DNA of 64,000 bases from Curtobacterium sp. MCBD17_032 (GCF_003234855.1 NZ_QKTO01000005.1:124001-188000), one strand, 5' to 3'; shown: positions 7,288 through 15,087, numbered from the stretch's first letter. Numbers and translations: made by a program. Notes: generated from the sequence alone by a model not told the origin.

Positions 7288-8645
7288 GCGAGCACCCCCT
7301 GGCGGTCACGGACCCGCCCGGACAGCCCGAGGGTCTCGCGCAGGGTCGCCCCGTCCTCGTACTGCTCCCGGTACACACCGCGCTCCTGCAGCAGTGGGAC
7401 GACGCTGTCGACGAACTCGTCCAGGCCGTACGGGTTCGTGTGCGGGACGACGACGAACCCGTCGGTCGCCCGTTCCTGCACGTACCGGTCGATCTCGGCG
7501 GCGATGCTCGACGGCGTGCCGACGAAGCCGCCCCGCGTCGACACCCGGATGACGAGCTCCCGGATGGACAGCCGGTCCGCCGCGGCCTGCTCACGCCACG
7601 TCTGCACGACCGCCCGAGGGTCCCGGACGTGCCGGACCCTGCCGCGGGTGATCGTGTCCGCGTCGACGTCGGGTTCGACCTCGGGCAGCGGTCCGTCGAC
7701 GTCGTAGGACGACAGGTCCCGGTTCCAGACCTGCTCGAGGAACGCGATCGCGGTCGCCGGGCTGACCTGCGCCCGGCGGATCGCCCGGGACCGTTCCTCG
7801 GCCTCCGCCCGGGTGTCGCCGAGCGTGAAGGTCGCGCCGGGCAGGACGAGCAGCTCGTCCCGGGAGCGCCCGACCCGGGCCAGCCGGGCAGCGAGGTCGT
7901 CGGAGAACCGGCGGGCGTCCTCGAACTCGGTGTGCAGCGAGAAGACGACCTCGGCCTGCGCGGCGGCGAGGTCGCGGCCCTCGTCGGAGTCGCCGGCCTG
8001 CACGAGCACGGGGTGACGCTGCGGGCTGCGCGGCACCGGGAACGTGCCGGTGACGTCGAACTGCGGGCCGTGGTGGTCGACGTCCCGGATGCGGGAGCGC
8101 TCCGCGTACACGCCGGCTGCGTCCGCGACGACGGCGTCCGGCTGCCACGAGTCCCACAGCTCGCGGGCGAGCTCGACGAACTCGGCGGCGCGCGTGTACC
8201 GGTCCGCGTGGTCGAGGAAGCCCCCGCGTCGGAAGTTGGCACCGTGGAAGGCGTCCGAGCTCGTCACGACGTTCCACCCGGCGCGGCCCTCGGTGAGGTG
8301 GTCGAGCGTGGCGAGCTGCTTCGCGAGCTCGACCGGCTCGTTGAACGTCGCCGACAGCGTGCCGACGAGCCCGATGTGGGACGTCACCCCGGCGAGGGCG
8401 GCCAGGACGGCCAGCGTGTTCGGACGACCGACGACGTCGAGGTCGTGCACGCGGCCCTTCTGCTCGCGGAGCCGCAGCCCCTCGGCGAGGAACAGGAAGT
8501 CGAACCGGCCCCGCTCGGCGTTCCGCGCGAAGTGCTCGAACGACGAGAACGCGATCTGGCTCTCCGCGCGGTCGTCGCTCCAGACCGTGGTGTTGTTGAC
8601 GCCCGGGAAGTGGGCGGCCAGGTGCACCTGTCGCTTCGTGCTCAT
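7284..8645 (-). CDS. NtaA/SnaA/DszA-family FMN-dependent monooxygenase (YtnJ-like)
   Basis: This 453-aa protein begins STKRQVHLAAHFPGVNNTTVW and contains FDFLFLAEGLRLRE, RAGWNVVTS and GDSDEGRDLAA, typical of the two-component nitrilotriacetate, pristinamycin and dibenzothiophene-sulfone monooxygenases. ATG 8645 overlaps the upstream stop by 4 bp. Members cleave C-N or C-S bonds using FMNH2 and O2. Beside a cystine-type transporter and a GNAT, a role in S-alkylcysteine desulfurisation is likely, as proposed for B. subtilis YtnJ. Confidence 0.87.
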   Translation of the reverse strand: MSTKRQVHLAAHFPGVNNTTVWSDDRAESQIAFSSFEHFARNAERGRFDFLFLAEGLRLREQKGRVHDLDVVGRPNTLAVLAALAGVTSHIGLVGTLSATFNEPVELAKQLATLDHLTEGRAGWNVVTSSDAFHGANFRRGGFLDHADRYTRAAEFVELARELWDSWQPDAVVADAAGVYAERSRIRDVDHHGPQFDVTGTFPVPRSPQRHPVLVQAGDSDEGRDLAAAQAEVVFSLHTEFEDARRFSDDLAARLARVGRSRDELLVLPGATFTLGDTRAEAEERSRAIRRAQVSPATAIAFLEQVWNRDLSSYDVDGPLPEVEPDVDADTITRGRVRHVRDPRAVVQTWREQAAADRLSIRELVIRVSTRGGFVGTPSSIAAEIDRYVQERATDGFVVVPHTNPYGLDEFVDSVVPLLQERGVYREQYEDGATLRETLGLSGRVRDRQGVLA

Positions 8646-9868
8646 GCGGGGACCCCCTCGGGTGTCGTGGTGGCGTACCGGCTGACCGCGGGTCCCAGCC
8701 CGAACCGCGTCCGCAGGTCGGCGACGGGGCGCGAGGCGACGTCCGCGCGGAGCCCGGCGGCGACGAGCGCGGGGACGAGCTGTCGGGCGACGGCGGTGCT
8801 GTCGAGCGGGATCCGCAGCGGGCGCAGTCGGACGCCGGCGTACCCGAGGGCACGGAGGTCGCCGATGCGGGACACGAGTTCCGGCACGGTGGTCGCGAGC
8901 ACGGCGGCGTCCGACCAGGGGGGACCCGCTGCCGCAGGCCCCGCCGCCACGGTTCCCGCCGCCGCGTCGAGCGCTGCGAGCGCGTCCGCCGCCTCCGCCG
9001 AAGACGACCCGATGAGCACCGCGAGGTCCGCGAGCACCGGGCGCTCCCGGTCCGATCCGGCCGCCTGCTCGGCGTCCCGCACCACGGCCAGCGCGCCCCG
9101 GTCCTCCAGGCCGCCCGCGCCGGGCGTGACGAGCACGACGTCCGCCGCGTCGACCGCGAACCGAGCCGTGTCCTCGCGGTGCGCCAGTGCGAGGACCGGC
9201 GGCCGACCCTGCGGGGACCGCGGGACGATCGACGCGCCGTGCACCGACAGGTACGAGCCCCGGAACCGGGCGTCGTGGATGCGGTCGCGGTCGATGAAGC
9301 GGCCGGTGGCGACGTCGCGGATGACGGCGTCGTCGTCCCAGCTGTCCCAGAGACGTGCGACGACCTCGGCCACCTCGCGCGCCTCGTCGAGCAGCGGCTC
9401 GACCGAGCCCGGTCCCGGTGCCCCGTCGGGCAGGGTCCGGCGGCCGAAGAGCGCGGCCTCGCGGGCGGTGGGACTCACCTGCAGTCGCCACCCGGCCCGG
9501 CCGGTCGACACGTGGTCGAGGGTCTGGAGGGCCGTCGCGACGTGGAACGGTTCGGTGTGGGTCACCGAGACGGTCGGGACGAGGCCGATCTGGCGGGTGG
9601 CCGGTGCGACGGCGGCGGCGACGAGCAGTGCGTCGAGGCGGCCGACGACCGTGCTGGTGTCGAGGTCACCGGTCGCGTCCACGGGGCCGGCGGCGAAGGA
9701 GTCCTCGAGCGTGACGGCGTCGACGCCGAGGCGGTCCTGCTCCCCGACGACGTCGCGCCAGTGCTGCAGGGTCGGGAGGCGTCGCGCGGCGACCGGGTCG
9801 GTCCGCCAGGCTGCCGGGTGCCATCCGGCGCCCTGCAGTGCGGTGACGAGGGTGATGCGGTCGGGCAC
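8642..9868 (-). CDS. LLM-class flavin-dependent oxidoreductase, divergent NtaA-like
   Basis: The 408-aa protein is a divergent LLM: DAVTLEDSFA, RQIGLVPTVSVTHTEPFHVA and LDHVSTGRAGWRLQVSPT align with the NtaA family, but several glycines of the standard motifs are replaced. I set the start at GTG 9868 (PDRITLVTALQGAGWHP) because GAGGA stands four to five bases before it and the upstream extension is Arg/Pro-rich. It is the first gene of the operon and is followed by an ATGA overlap. A non-catalytic partner role cannot be excluded. Confidence 0.8.
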   Translation of the reverse strand: MPDRITLVTALQGAGWHPAAWRTDPVAARRLPTLQHWRDVVGEQDRLGVDAVTLEDSFAAGPVDATGDLDTSTVVGRLDALLVAAAVAPATRQIGLVPTVSVTHTEPFHVATALQTLDHVSTGRAGWRLQVSPTAREAALFGRRTLPDGAPGPGSVEPLLDEAREVAEVVARLWDSWDDDAVIRDVATGRFIDRDRIHDARFRGSYLSVHGASIVPRSPQGRPPVLALAHREDTARFAVDAADVVLVTPGAGGLEDRGALAVVRDAEQAAGSDRERPVLADLAVLIGSSSAEAADALAALDAAAGTVAAGPAAAGPPWSDAAVLATTVPELVSRIGDLRALGYAGVRLRPLRIPLDSTAVARQLVPALVAAGLRADVASRPVADLRTRFGLGPAVSRYATTTPEGVPA

Positions 9869-9963
9869 GGGTTCCTCGGCTCTGTCAGTGGTCACGGCGT
9901 GCGGGATGCGGGGCATCGGGCGTGCGTCGACGCTACGGCGACGGACGCCGAGCCGGGGCGTGG

Positions 9964-9993
9964 GTTGCGGTCCGTGACGGGGTGTTGCGTCGG
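9964..9993 (-). promoter_or_regulatory. 10-bp-phased repeats before the monooxygenase operon
   Basis: Decamers GTTGCGGTCC, GTGACGGGGT and GTTGCGTCGG (written on the + strand) repeat at one-turn spacing, about 100 bp upstream of the first monooxygenase. They match the array at 2351-2410 in sequence and phase. The same segment separates the operon from the reverse transcriptase. Confidence 0.4.
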
Positions 9994-10039
9994 ATGACGT
10001 CCGGCGTCCGTCCGTCACGCGGGGGGTGACGGGGCTTCA

Positions 10040-11353
10040 TCACCAGGTGATGCGGACGAACTCCCGGCGGAGACGGTCGGCTCGTCCGGGGTTGGTCTGC
10101 TCGACCCAGCCGATACGGCCGAGGAGGTGTGCCCGGAAGTCCGGATGACCTGACCGGTTCTGTGACTCCGGTCCGTGCTCGGCGCAGTTGTGGAGGACGG
10201 CGTGGAGGCGGTCGACCTCGCGGCGGCCGGGAGCGGTGCGGTCGTTGACGACGACGCCGGTGACGCTCTGGCGGACGCTCGCGGGTCGGACCCGGGTCTT
10301 GCGGGCGTTGAGCCGGAGGCCCTGGTCGGTGACCATGCGGTCGACACCCCGGAGGAAGGCGTCGGCGCGCCGCGCGAGACGGTCGTCGCCGCTGAAGGTG
10401 AGGTCGTCGGCGTACCGGGTGTAGACGGCACCGGCGGCGTCGGCCCACCCGGCGAGGCGGGCATCGAGGTGCCGCAGCACGGTGTTCGCGAGCGCCGGGG
10501 AGGTCGGCGCCCCCTGGGGCAGGTGCGCGTCGGCGAGGGCGCGGCGGAGGGCAGCCCGCTCGTCGACGTCCCCGCCGGGCGGCATCGCGGCGAGCACGTG
10601 GGTCGGGACCCGGTGGGTGCAGAGACCGGTGAGGACGTGGGCGAGGGGTTCCGCGAACCCGGCCGCCCGGAACACCCCGTACACGGACCGTGCGCGGACG
10701 CTCGCGAAGAAGCTGGTGAGGTCGGCGGTGATGACGACGCGTTGCCCGACGTGCAGCGCGGCGCCGGAGACCACGCTGCGGCCGGGGACGAAGCCGTGTG
10801 CCGCGTCGTGCACCGGCAGGACCGCCAGGAGTTCGTCGAGGACCGTCCGTTGCGTCCGGCGGAGCATGTCCAACGGTTTCTCGAGCAGGCGCGGCGTGCG
10901 CTCCGGGCGGCGGACCCACTCGTGCCGGTGGTGGTGCAGCGGGCTGGCGGAGCCGGATCGGCGGTTCCACCCGCGCGTGTCGGCGAGCCACAGGAGCCGG
11001 CCGACCGTCAGGTCCAGTTCGCGGGCGAGCTCGGGCAGGGTGTCGACGAGCAGGCGGCTCGACACCCGCGGCGCCGCGCGCACCGGGACCGCCCGCCGCA
11101 GCAGCACCCGGACCGGATGGCGGGTGGACCGTGTGCGGTGCAGTCGCACCAGCTGCGGTGACGCCGCGATCACCGCCGCGAGCTGCCGGGGCGCGTCGAC
11201 GGGAGGCCGTGGGTACGTCTCGAGCGCGGTGCGGACGGCGTGGCCCACGTACGCGCGCTCCGGTCCGACGACGTCGAAGCCCGCGGCCGTGAGCGGACCG
11301 GTGTCCCAGGCGTCGGCGGCGAGGAAGGCGTCCGCGAGGGCGGTCGCGACCAC
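10040..11353 (-). CDS. Retron-type reverse transcriptase
   Basis: The 437-aa protein has the retron RT landmarks in order: GFVPGRS then GAALH (197-201, in the place of the retron NAxxH box), DLTSFFASV (RT3), LPQGAPTSP (278-286, RT4), the catalytic YADD (314-317), a VTG box (364-366) and the thumb LLGRIGWVEQTNPGRADRLRREF. About 130 N-terminal residues before the RT fold form an extension without recognisable enzyme motifs. Reading can be extended upstream to GTG 11524, but those residues overlap the inverted-repeat RNA segment and look non-coding, so I prefer GTG 11353. Neither group II intron maturase nor HNH domains are present. No separate effector gene is adjacent. Confidence 0.87.
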   Translation of the reverse strand: MVATALADAFLAADAWDTGPLTAAGFDVVGPERAYVGHAVRTALETYPRPPVDAPRQLAAVIAASPQLVRLHRTRSTRHPVRVLLRRAVPVRAAPRVSSRLLVDTLPELARELDLTVGRLLWLADTRGWNRRSGSASPLHHHRHEWVRRPERTPRLLEKPLDMLRRTQRTVLDELLAVLPVHDAAHGFVPGRSVVSGAALHVGQRVVITADLTSFFASVRARSVYGVFRAAGFAEPLAHVLTGLCTHRVPTHVLAAMPPGGDVDERAALRRALADAHLPQGAPTSPALANTVLRHLDARLAGWADAAGAVYTRYADDLTFSGDDRLARRADAFLRGVDRMVTDQGLRLNARKTRVRPASVRQSVTGVVVNDRTAPGRREVDRLHAVLHNCAEHGPESQNRSGHPDFRAHLLGRIGWVEQTNPGRADRLRREFVRITW

Positions 11354-11362
11354 CTCGACGGG

Positions 11363-11525
11363 CGTGGGGTTCCCGGGGGACCTGTCGGTGCCTCCGTGAG
11401 GTCGCGCGCGCGGAGCGCGCCGAGCCTCTCGGGGCGTGTGGTGCTGCTGGTCCTGCGTACCCCGGGGTGACCCCGGAGAGGCCGACGCGTCGCGCGCGCC
11501 GTCCGCCTCCCCCGGGAACTCCACG
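11363..11525 (-). ncRNA. Candidate retron msr-msd RNA
   Basis: On the - strand this 163-nt segment starts with CGTGGAGTTCCCGGGGGA (11525-11508) and ends with TCCCCCGGGAACCCCACG (11380-11363). The two pair over 18 nt with one A-C mismatch, as retron a1 and a2 repeats do. Inside are a CCGGGG-TCA-CCCCGG hairpin (about 11477-11463), CCGAG-AGG-CTCGG, and GCGCGC-TCC-GCGCGC. The RT start lies only nine bases after a2. The segment contains stretches unlike the neighbouring codon pattern. Position, ends and hairpins fit a retron ncRNA; the branching G and the exact msr/msd borders cannot be fixed by eye. Confidence 0.65.
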
Positions 11526-11530
11526 TGCTC

Positions 11531-11536
11531 ACCATA
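11531..11536 (-). promoter_or_regulatory. -10 box of the retron transcript
   Basis: TATGGT on the - strand lies six bases before the a1 repeat, so the transcript would begin at or within one or two bases of a1. The -35 (around TCGTCA, 17-18 bp upstream) is weak. Confidence 0.45.
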
Positions 11537-11589
11537 CGGAGGATCGCGCTACCGTGACGAGCGACACCGCCGTCCCCGTGAGGAGCACC

Positions 11590-12123
11590 ATGCCCGACAC
11601 CACCGGAACCACCGACACCACCGGAACCACCACCGGTGCCCGGTACCGCGAACTCGGGACCGAGCAGAAGCTCGCCGTCCTGCTCGCGGAGGAACGCGAA
11701 CTCGACCACGACTCGTTCGACCTCGACGACGCCTGGGCGGTGGGCTCCTGGTTGCGGGCGACCGCCCTGGAGCGCGGGCTCGGCGTCGGGTTCGCGGTGT
11801 CGTTCGGTGAACAGCGGGTGTTCCACGCGGCGACCCCGGGCTCCGGCGCGGTGAACGACGCCTGGTTGGAACGGAAGTTCCGGGTGGTGCGGCACTTCGC
11901 CCACTCCACGCTCGCGGTGCGGACGCAGTACGAGGTCGGCGGCTCGACGTTCGACGAGGCCGCGGCGCTGGACCCCCGGCAGTACCAGGCCGCGGGCGGG
12001 GGCTTCCCGCTCGTCGTGCGCGGGTCGCTCATCGGCGCCGTCGGCGTCAGCGGCCTCGAGATGCACGACGACCACGCGCTCGTCGTCGAGGCGCTCCGGG
12101 CACACCGGGCGTCGCGCCCGTGA
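11590..12123 (+). CDS. UPF0303 / heme-degrading-domain (HbpS-like) protein
   Basis: The 177-aa product fits the UPF0303/HbpS-like family: FDLDDAWAVGSWLRATA, VSFGEQRVFHAATPGSGAVNDAWLERKFRVV and the Gly-rich C-terminal GGFPLVVRGSLIGAVGVSGL. Members are small cytosolic or secreted octamer-forming proteins, some binding heme; the activity of this one is unknown. The Thr/Gly-rich N-terminus (TTGTTDTTGTTTG) is low complexity. GAGGAG precedes ATG 11590. It is the first gene of a tight operon with HIT and RidA genes, joined by a GTGA overlap. Confidence 0.8.
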   Translation: MPDTTGTTDTTGTTTGARYRELGTEQKLAVLLAEERELDHDSFDLDDAWAVGSWLRATALERGLGVGFAVSFGEQRVFHAATPGSGAVNDAWLERKFRVVRHFAHSTLAVRTQYEVGGSTFDEAAALDPRQYQAAGGGFPLVVRGSLIGAVGVSGLEMHDDHALVVEALRAHRASRP

Positions 12124-12554
12124 GGACGGTGGACCCCGACGACTGCGTCTTCTGCCGGATCATCGCGACGGACGACCCGGACACCGTCTGGATCGAGCGG
12201 GAGCCGGACGCGGTCGCGTTCCGGCCGCTCCCGGAGTCGGAACTCGCGCCGGGACACACGCTGGTCGTCCCGCGGGAGCACGCCACGGGCCTCCTCGACG
12301 TCCCTCCGGACGCGCTGCGGGCGACGACGTTGCTCGCACAACGGGTCGGCCGCGCGATGCGGGCCGCCCTCGGTGCCACGGGCGTCATCGTGCTCAGCGC
12401 GACCGGGGCGGACGCCGGGCAGAGCGTGCCGCACCTGCACCTGCACGTCGTGCCGTGCTGGCCGGACGACGGTGTGCTCCGCTGGCCGGAGCAGCGGTCC
12501 GCGCACGTGGTGGACGGGGACCCGTCGGCGCTGCTCGCGGAGATGTTCGAGTGA
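12120..12554 (+). CDS. HIT family protein
   Basis: The 144-aa protein has CVFCRII near the N-terminus and the histidine triad HLHLHVV near residue 111, the nucleotide-binding site of HIT hydrolases and transferases. Substrates of this branch are usually adenosine phosphoramidates or dinucleotides. GTG 12120 overlaps the preceding stop, and its own stop overlaps the RidA start, so the three genes are translationally coupled. Confidence 0.88.
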   Translation: MRTVDPDDCVFCRIIATDDPDTVWIEREPDAVAFRPLPESELAPGHTLVVPREHATGLLDVPPDALRATTLLAQRVGRAMRAALGATGVIVLSATGADAGQSVPHLHLHVVPCWPDDGVLRWPEQRSAHVVDGDPSALLAEMFE

Positions 12555-12976
12555 CGGCCACCGGACGACCCACCGCGGTCGAACTGATCCAGTCCAGCGT
12601 GCTCAGCCCGGCTGAGTACGCGCACGCCGCCACAGCGCCGGCTGATGCCCGGCTCGTCTTCCTCGCCGGGTCGTGCCCGCTCGACGCGGACGGAGCGACC
12701 GTCGCCCCGGGCGACCACGCGGCACAGGCTGCGCAGTGCGTCGCGAACTTGCAGCAGGCGCTGACCGACGCCGGGGCGCGCATGACGGACGTCATCAGCA
12801 CCCGCGTGCTCGTGGCGTCGGCTCGCCGAGCGGACCTGGTCACCGCGTGGCGTGTCGTCCGCGACGCGTTCGGCGACCACGACGTGCCGAGCACCCTGCT
12901 CGGCGTCACCGTCCTCGGCTACGACGACCAGCTGGTCGAGGTGGAGGCGGTGGCCGTGGTCCTCGACGCACACTGA
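12551..12976 (+). CDS. RidA family protein
   Basis: The 141-aa protein shows the YjgF/RidA pattern: RLVFLAGSCPLDADG, AAQAAQCVANLQQALTDAGARMTDVISTRVLV, and LGVTVLGYDDQLVEVEAVAV. RidA enzymes deaminate reactive imines and enamines made by PLP enzymes; the active-site Arg of the archetype is not conserved in all subgroups, so the reaction is uncertain here. The start is GTG 12551, inside the HIT stop. Confidence 0.85.
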   Translation: MTATGRPTAVELIQSSVLSPAEYAHAATAPADARLVFLAGSCPLDADGATVAPGDHAAQAAQCVANLQQALTDAGARMTDVISTRVLVASARRADLVTAWRVVRDAFGDHDVPSTLLGVTVLGYDDQLVEVEAVAVVLDAH

Positions 12977-13073
12977 CCGGCCTGCGACACTGGTCGCGCC
13001 GGTCGGTTCGCAGTCGCGTGGCCGACACCGGTGGCGGCGCCGCGGAGAGCGCCACGGGCGGAGGCGGGGGCCG

Positions 13074-13730
13074 ATGGGGACCGAGGGGTGGCGCGACCGC
13101 CGACGCGAACGGCGCGTCCGGAAGGGCAACGGGGAGCCGCTCCCGCCGCTGCGGTGGTGGCAGGTGGCGACCCGGTCGTTGTTCCAGATCGACCTGAGCG
13201 ACCCCGGCACCACGACCACGGCGACCTACACGGTCGATGTGGACCACCTGGGCGACCGTGACGACGGCGCCGTCCGTGCCCGGCTGTACCGGGACGGCCG
13301 GCTGCTGTCCCTCGCATCGCTCCCGGCGCGGTTCCCGGTCCCCGGCGGCCACATCGAGGTCGCCGTCGGCACCTTCGGACTGCGCCGGTGTCACTTCGTC
13401 GCCGCCACGGGTGCCGTGCACCAGTTGACGCCGCTGGCCGGGAGCGCCGAGGGCCGCCGAGCCCGCTTGGCGGCCGAGCGCCCCGGACTGAGCCGGGCGA
13501 TCGGGACGACGTCGACCCTGGTCGTGCTGGCGGGTGTCGGCCTCGCCGTGCCGCAGCTGCTCGAGGGGATCACGGCGATCCCGCCCGTCCAGCAGGCGGT
13601 CGGGGCATTCGAACTGGCGATCGAGATCCCCCTCGCGGTCAACATCGCCGCCGGTGTCGCGACGGTTGCGGGGAGCATCGAGCGGGCGCTCCGGCTGCGG
13701 TCGAACTGGCTGGACGACCTGGCGAACTGA
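13074..13730 (+). CDS. Membrane protein of unknown function
   Basis: The 218-aa protein has a soluble N-terminal half (residues 1-140) rich in beta-type sequence (TTTATYTVDVDHLGD, GGHIEVAVGTFGLRRCHFV) and two C-terminal membrane segments (near 143-165 and 180-200), ending RLRSNWLDDLAN. The layout is known from small uncharacterised actinobacterial proteins. ATG 13074 follows a GGAGG about 8 bp upstream. It converges on the phosphoribosyltransferase gene. Confidence 0.7.
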   Translation: MGTEGWRDRRRERRVRKGNGEPLPPLRWWQVATRSLFQIDLSDPGTTTTATYTVDVDHLGDRDDGAVRARLYRDGRLLSLASLPARFPVPGGHIEVAVGTFGLRRCHFVAATGAVHQLTPLAGSAEGRRARLAAERPGLSRAIGTTSTLVVLAGVGLAVPQLLEGITAIPPVQQAVGAFELAIEIPLAVNIAAGVATVAGSIERALRLRSNWLDDLAN

Positions 13731-13752
13731 CCCGGCGCGTGCCAGCAGTTCC

Positions 13753-14292
13753 TCAGAGGTCGGCGGCCCGGACCAGGTGCCGGATCGGCGGTAGCGCGTC
13801 CCGCGCAGCCGCTGACGCCTCGTCGACGACGACCGCGACGCTGACGAGTGTCCCGCCGCACGCGTCGACGAGCGCCGCAGCGGCCGTCGCCTGCCCGCCC
13901 GTCTCGATCCAGTCGTCGACGAGCACCACCCGCTGTCCCGGGCGGACGAGGTCCCGTCTGGTGGCGAGCGTCCAGCGGCGTCCGCGGTAGTCGGGGTCGG
14001 TGACGTGACGCACGAGCGGACCCGGGAACAGGGCACCGTCCTTCCGGACCGGGACGAACCCGACGCCGAGCGCCAGGGCCACGGCCGGCCCGAGCACGAA
14101 GCCGCGCGCCTCGATGCCGAGGACGAGGTCCGCGCGGTCCTCCGCGACGAGTGCCGCGAGCCCCGCGACGACCGCTGCGAGAGCGTCCGGATCAGCGAGC
14201 ACCGACCAGGTGTCCGCGTCACCGTCGAGCCAGCGGAAGCGGCGCAGCACCGCCCGCCGAGCGCGCTCGACGGCGTCCTCGTCCCTCGTCAC
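13753..14292 (-). CDS. Phosphoribosyltransferase, adenine PRTase-like
   Basis: The 179-aa protein carries the PRPP-binding loop VVLVDDWIETGGQA and the upstream GIEARGFVLGPAVALALGVGFVPVRKDG, characteristic of Apt-like type I PRTases. It probably converts adenine and PRPP to AMP, but the loop has W-I-E in place of the usual L-A-T, so a different base or a regulatory role is possible. The start is GTG 14292. It lies behind the copC-like gene, about 50 bp away, on the same strand. Confidence 0.82.
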   Translation of the reverse strand: MTRDEDAVERARRAVLRRFRWLDGDADTWSVLADPDALAAVVAGLAALVAEDRADLVLGIEARGFVLGPAVALALGVGFVPVRKDGALFPGPLVRHVTDPDYRGRRWTLATRRDLVRPGQRVVLVDDWIETGGQATAAAALVDACGGTLVSVAVVVDEASAAARDALPPIRHLVRAADL

Positions 14293-14341
14293 GACACGAC
14301 CTTCCGGGCGAGCCCGCGGCGGACCCTGCCCACGCCGCGAC

Positions 14342-14992
14342 TCACCCGCCGGCCTGTCCGGAGCGGCGCCGGACGACGAGGACGACAGCGGCGACGACGA
14401 GCAGCACACCGCCGAGCGCCCACGGGAGTGCGGGTGCTCCCGGGCCGGTCGCGCGCGGATCCGTGGCGGCAGCAGGGCTCGGCGTCGCGGTGACGGACGC
14501 CTCCGACCGGAGTTCGGTCTCCCGGCTCGCGGTCGCGCTCGGCGGGGCGACGGGAGCGGGCGTGCTCGACGTGACCGGCACGGCCTCGACCGTGAACGTG
14601 AGCTGCCCGTCGATCGGGTGGCCGTCCGGCGAGACGTACCGCCACAGCACGGTGTGCGGGCCGGCCGACAGGGCGACGCGCTTCGACATCGTCGTCCCGT
14701 CGACGCGGACCTCGCCCGTTGACTCGTCCTGGCCGCTCTGGTCGCGCACCTCGATGCGGAGGCCCGCATCGAGTCCCGCGAGCGGCGCCTCACTGAAGGT
14801 CAGGTCGACCTGCCGCAGTGCCGTCGTGACGGTGGCGCCGTCCGCGGGGGTGCTGCCGGTGAGCGCCGAGTGCGCCGCGGCGGGCGCGGCACCGAGCAGA
14901 CCGCCGACCGCCGCCGCGACGGCGAGCGTCAGCGCGAGGGCGGTGCCTCCGACGCGACGGGAGGATGAGCTGCTGCGTCCGGTCCGTGGCAC
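14342..14992 (-). CDS. CopC domain protein, membrane-anchored
   Basis: The 216-aa protein has a signal peptide cleaved before His41 (AAAHSALTGSTPADGATV), giving the N-terminal histidine of a CopC Cu(II) site. The CopC beta-barrel includes WRYVSPDGHPIDGQLTFTV. A Pro/Ala/Thr linker and a C-terminal membrane helix (LPWALGGVLLVVAAVVLVV) follow. It would sit on the outer face of the membrane and bind copper. CopD is usually next door but is absent here. Confidence 0.88.
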   Translation of the reverse strand: MPRTGRSSSSSRRVGGTALALTLAVAAAVGGLLGAAPAAAHSALTGSTPADGATVTTALRQVDLTFSEAPLAGLDAGLRIEVRDQSGQDESTGEVRVDGTTMSKRVALSAGPHTVLWRYVSPDGHPIDGQLTFTVEAVPVTSSTPAPVAPPSATASRETELRSEASVTATPSPAAATDPRATGPGAPALPWALGGVLLVVAAVVLVVRRRSGQAGG

Positions 14993-15028
14993 ATGAGGAC
15001 TCTACGGGGCCGAGGTGTCCGCCCGACG

Positions 15029-15076
15029 GACGGACGGGAGGCCCGGTACCAGCTGGCACCGGGCCTCCCGTCCGTC
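15029..15076 (-). terminator. 19-bp stem-loop terminator (GGACGGGAGG family)
   Basis: GACGGACGGGAGGCCCGGT (15029-15047) pairs perfectly with 15058-15076. It follows the SDR stop on the - strand by 12 bp. A third member of the hairpin family found at 927 and 5991. Confidence 0.7.
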
Positions 15077-15087
15077 ATCGGGACGCG

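Noticed and set aside
10040..11353. Group II intron or diversity-generating RT
   Set aside because: No maturase or endonuclease domain, no intron boundary structure and no variable repeat; VTG and thumb motifs point to retrons.
11363..11524. N-terminal extension of the RT up to GTG 11524
   Set aside because: The extra 57 residues are Pro/Arg/Ser-rich, lack a ribosome site and coincide with the inverted-repeat RNA segment.
13001..13073. N-terminal extension of the membrane protein at 13074
   Set aside because: Upstream residues are Arg/Gly/His-rich and overlap the RidA gene in another frame; ATG 13074 has a GGAGG.
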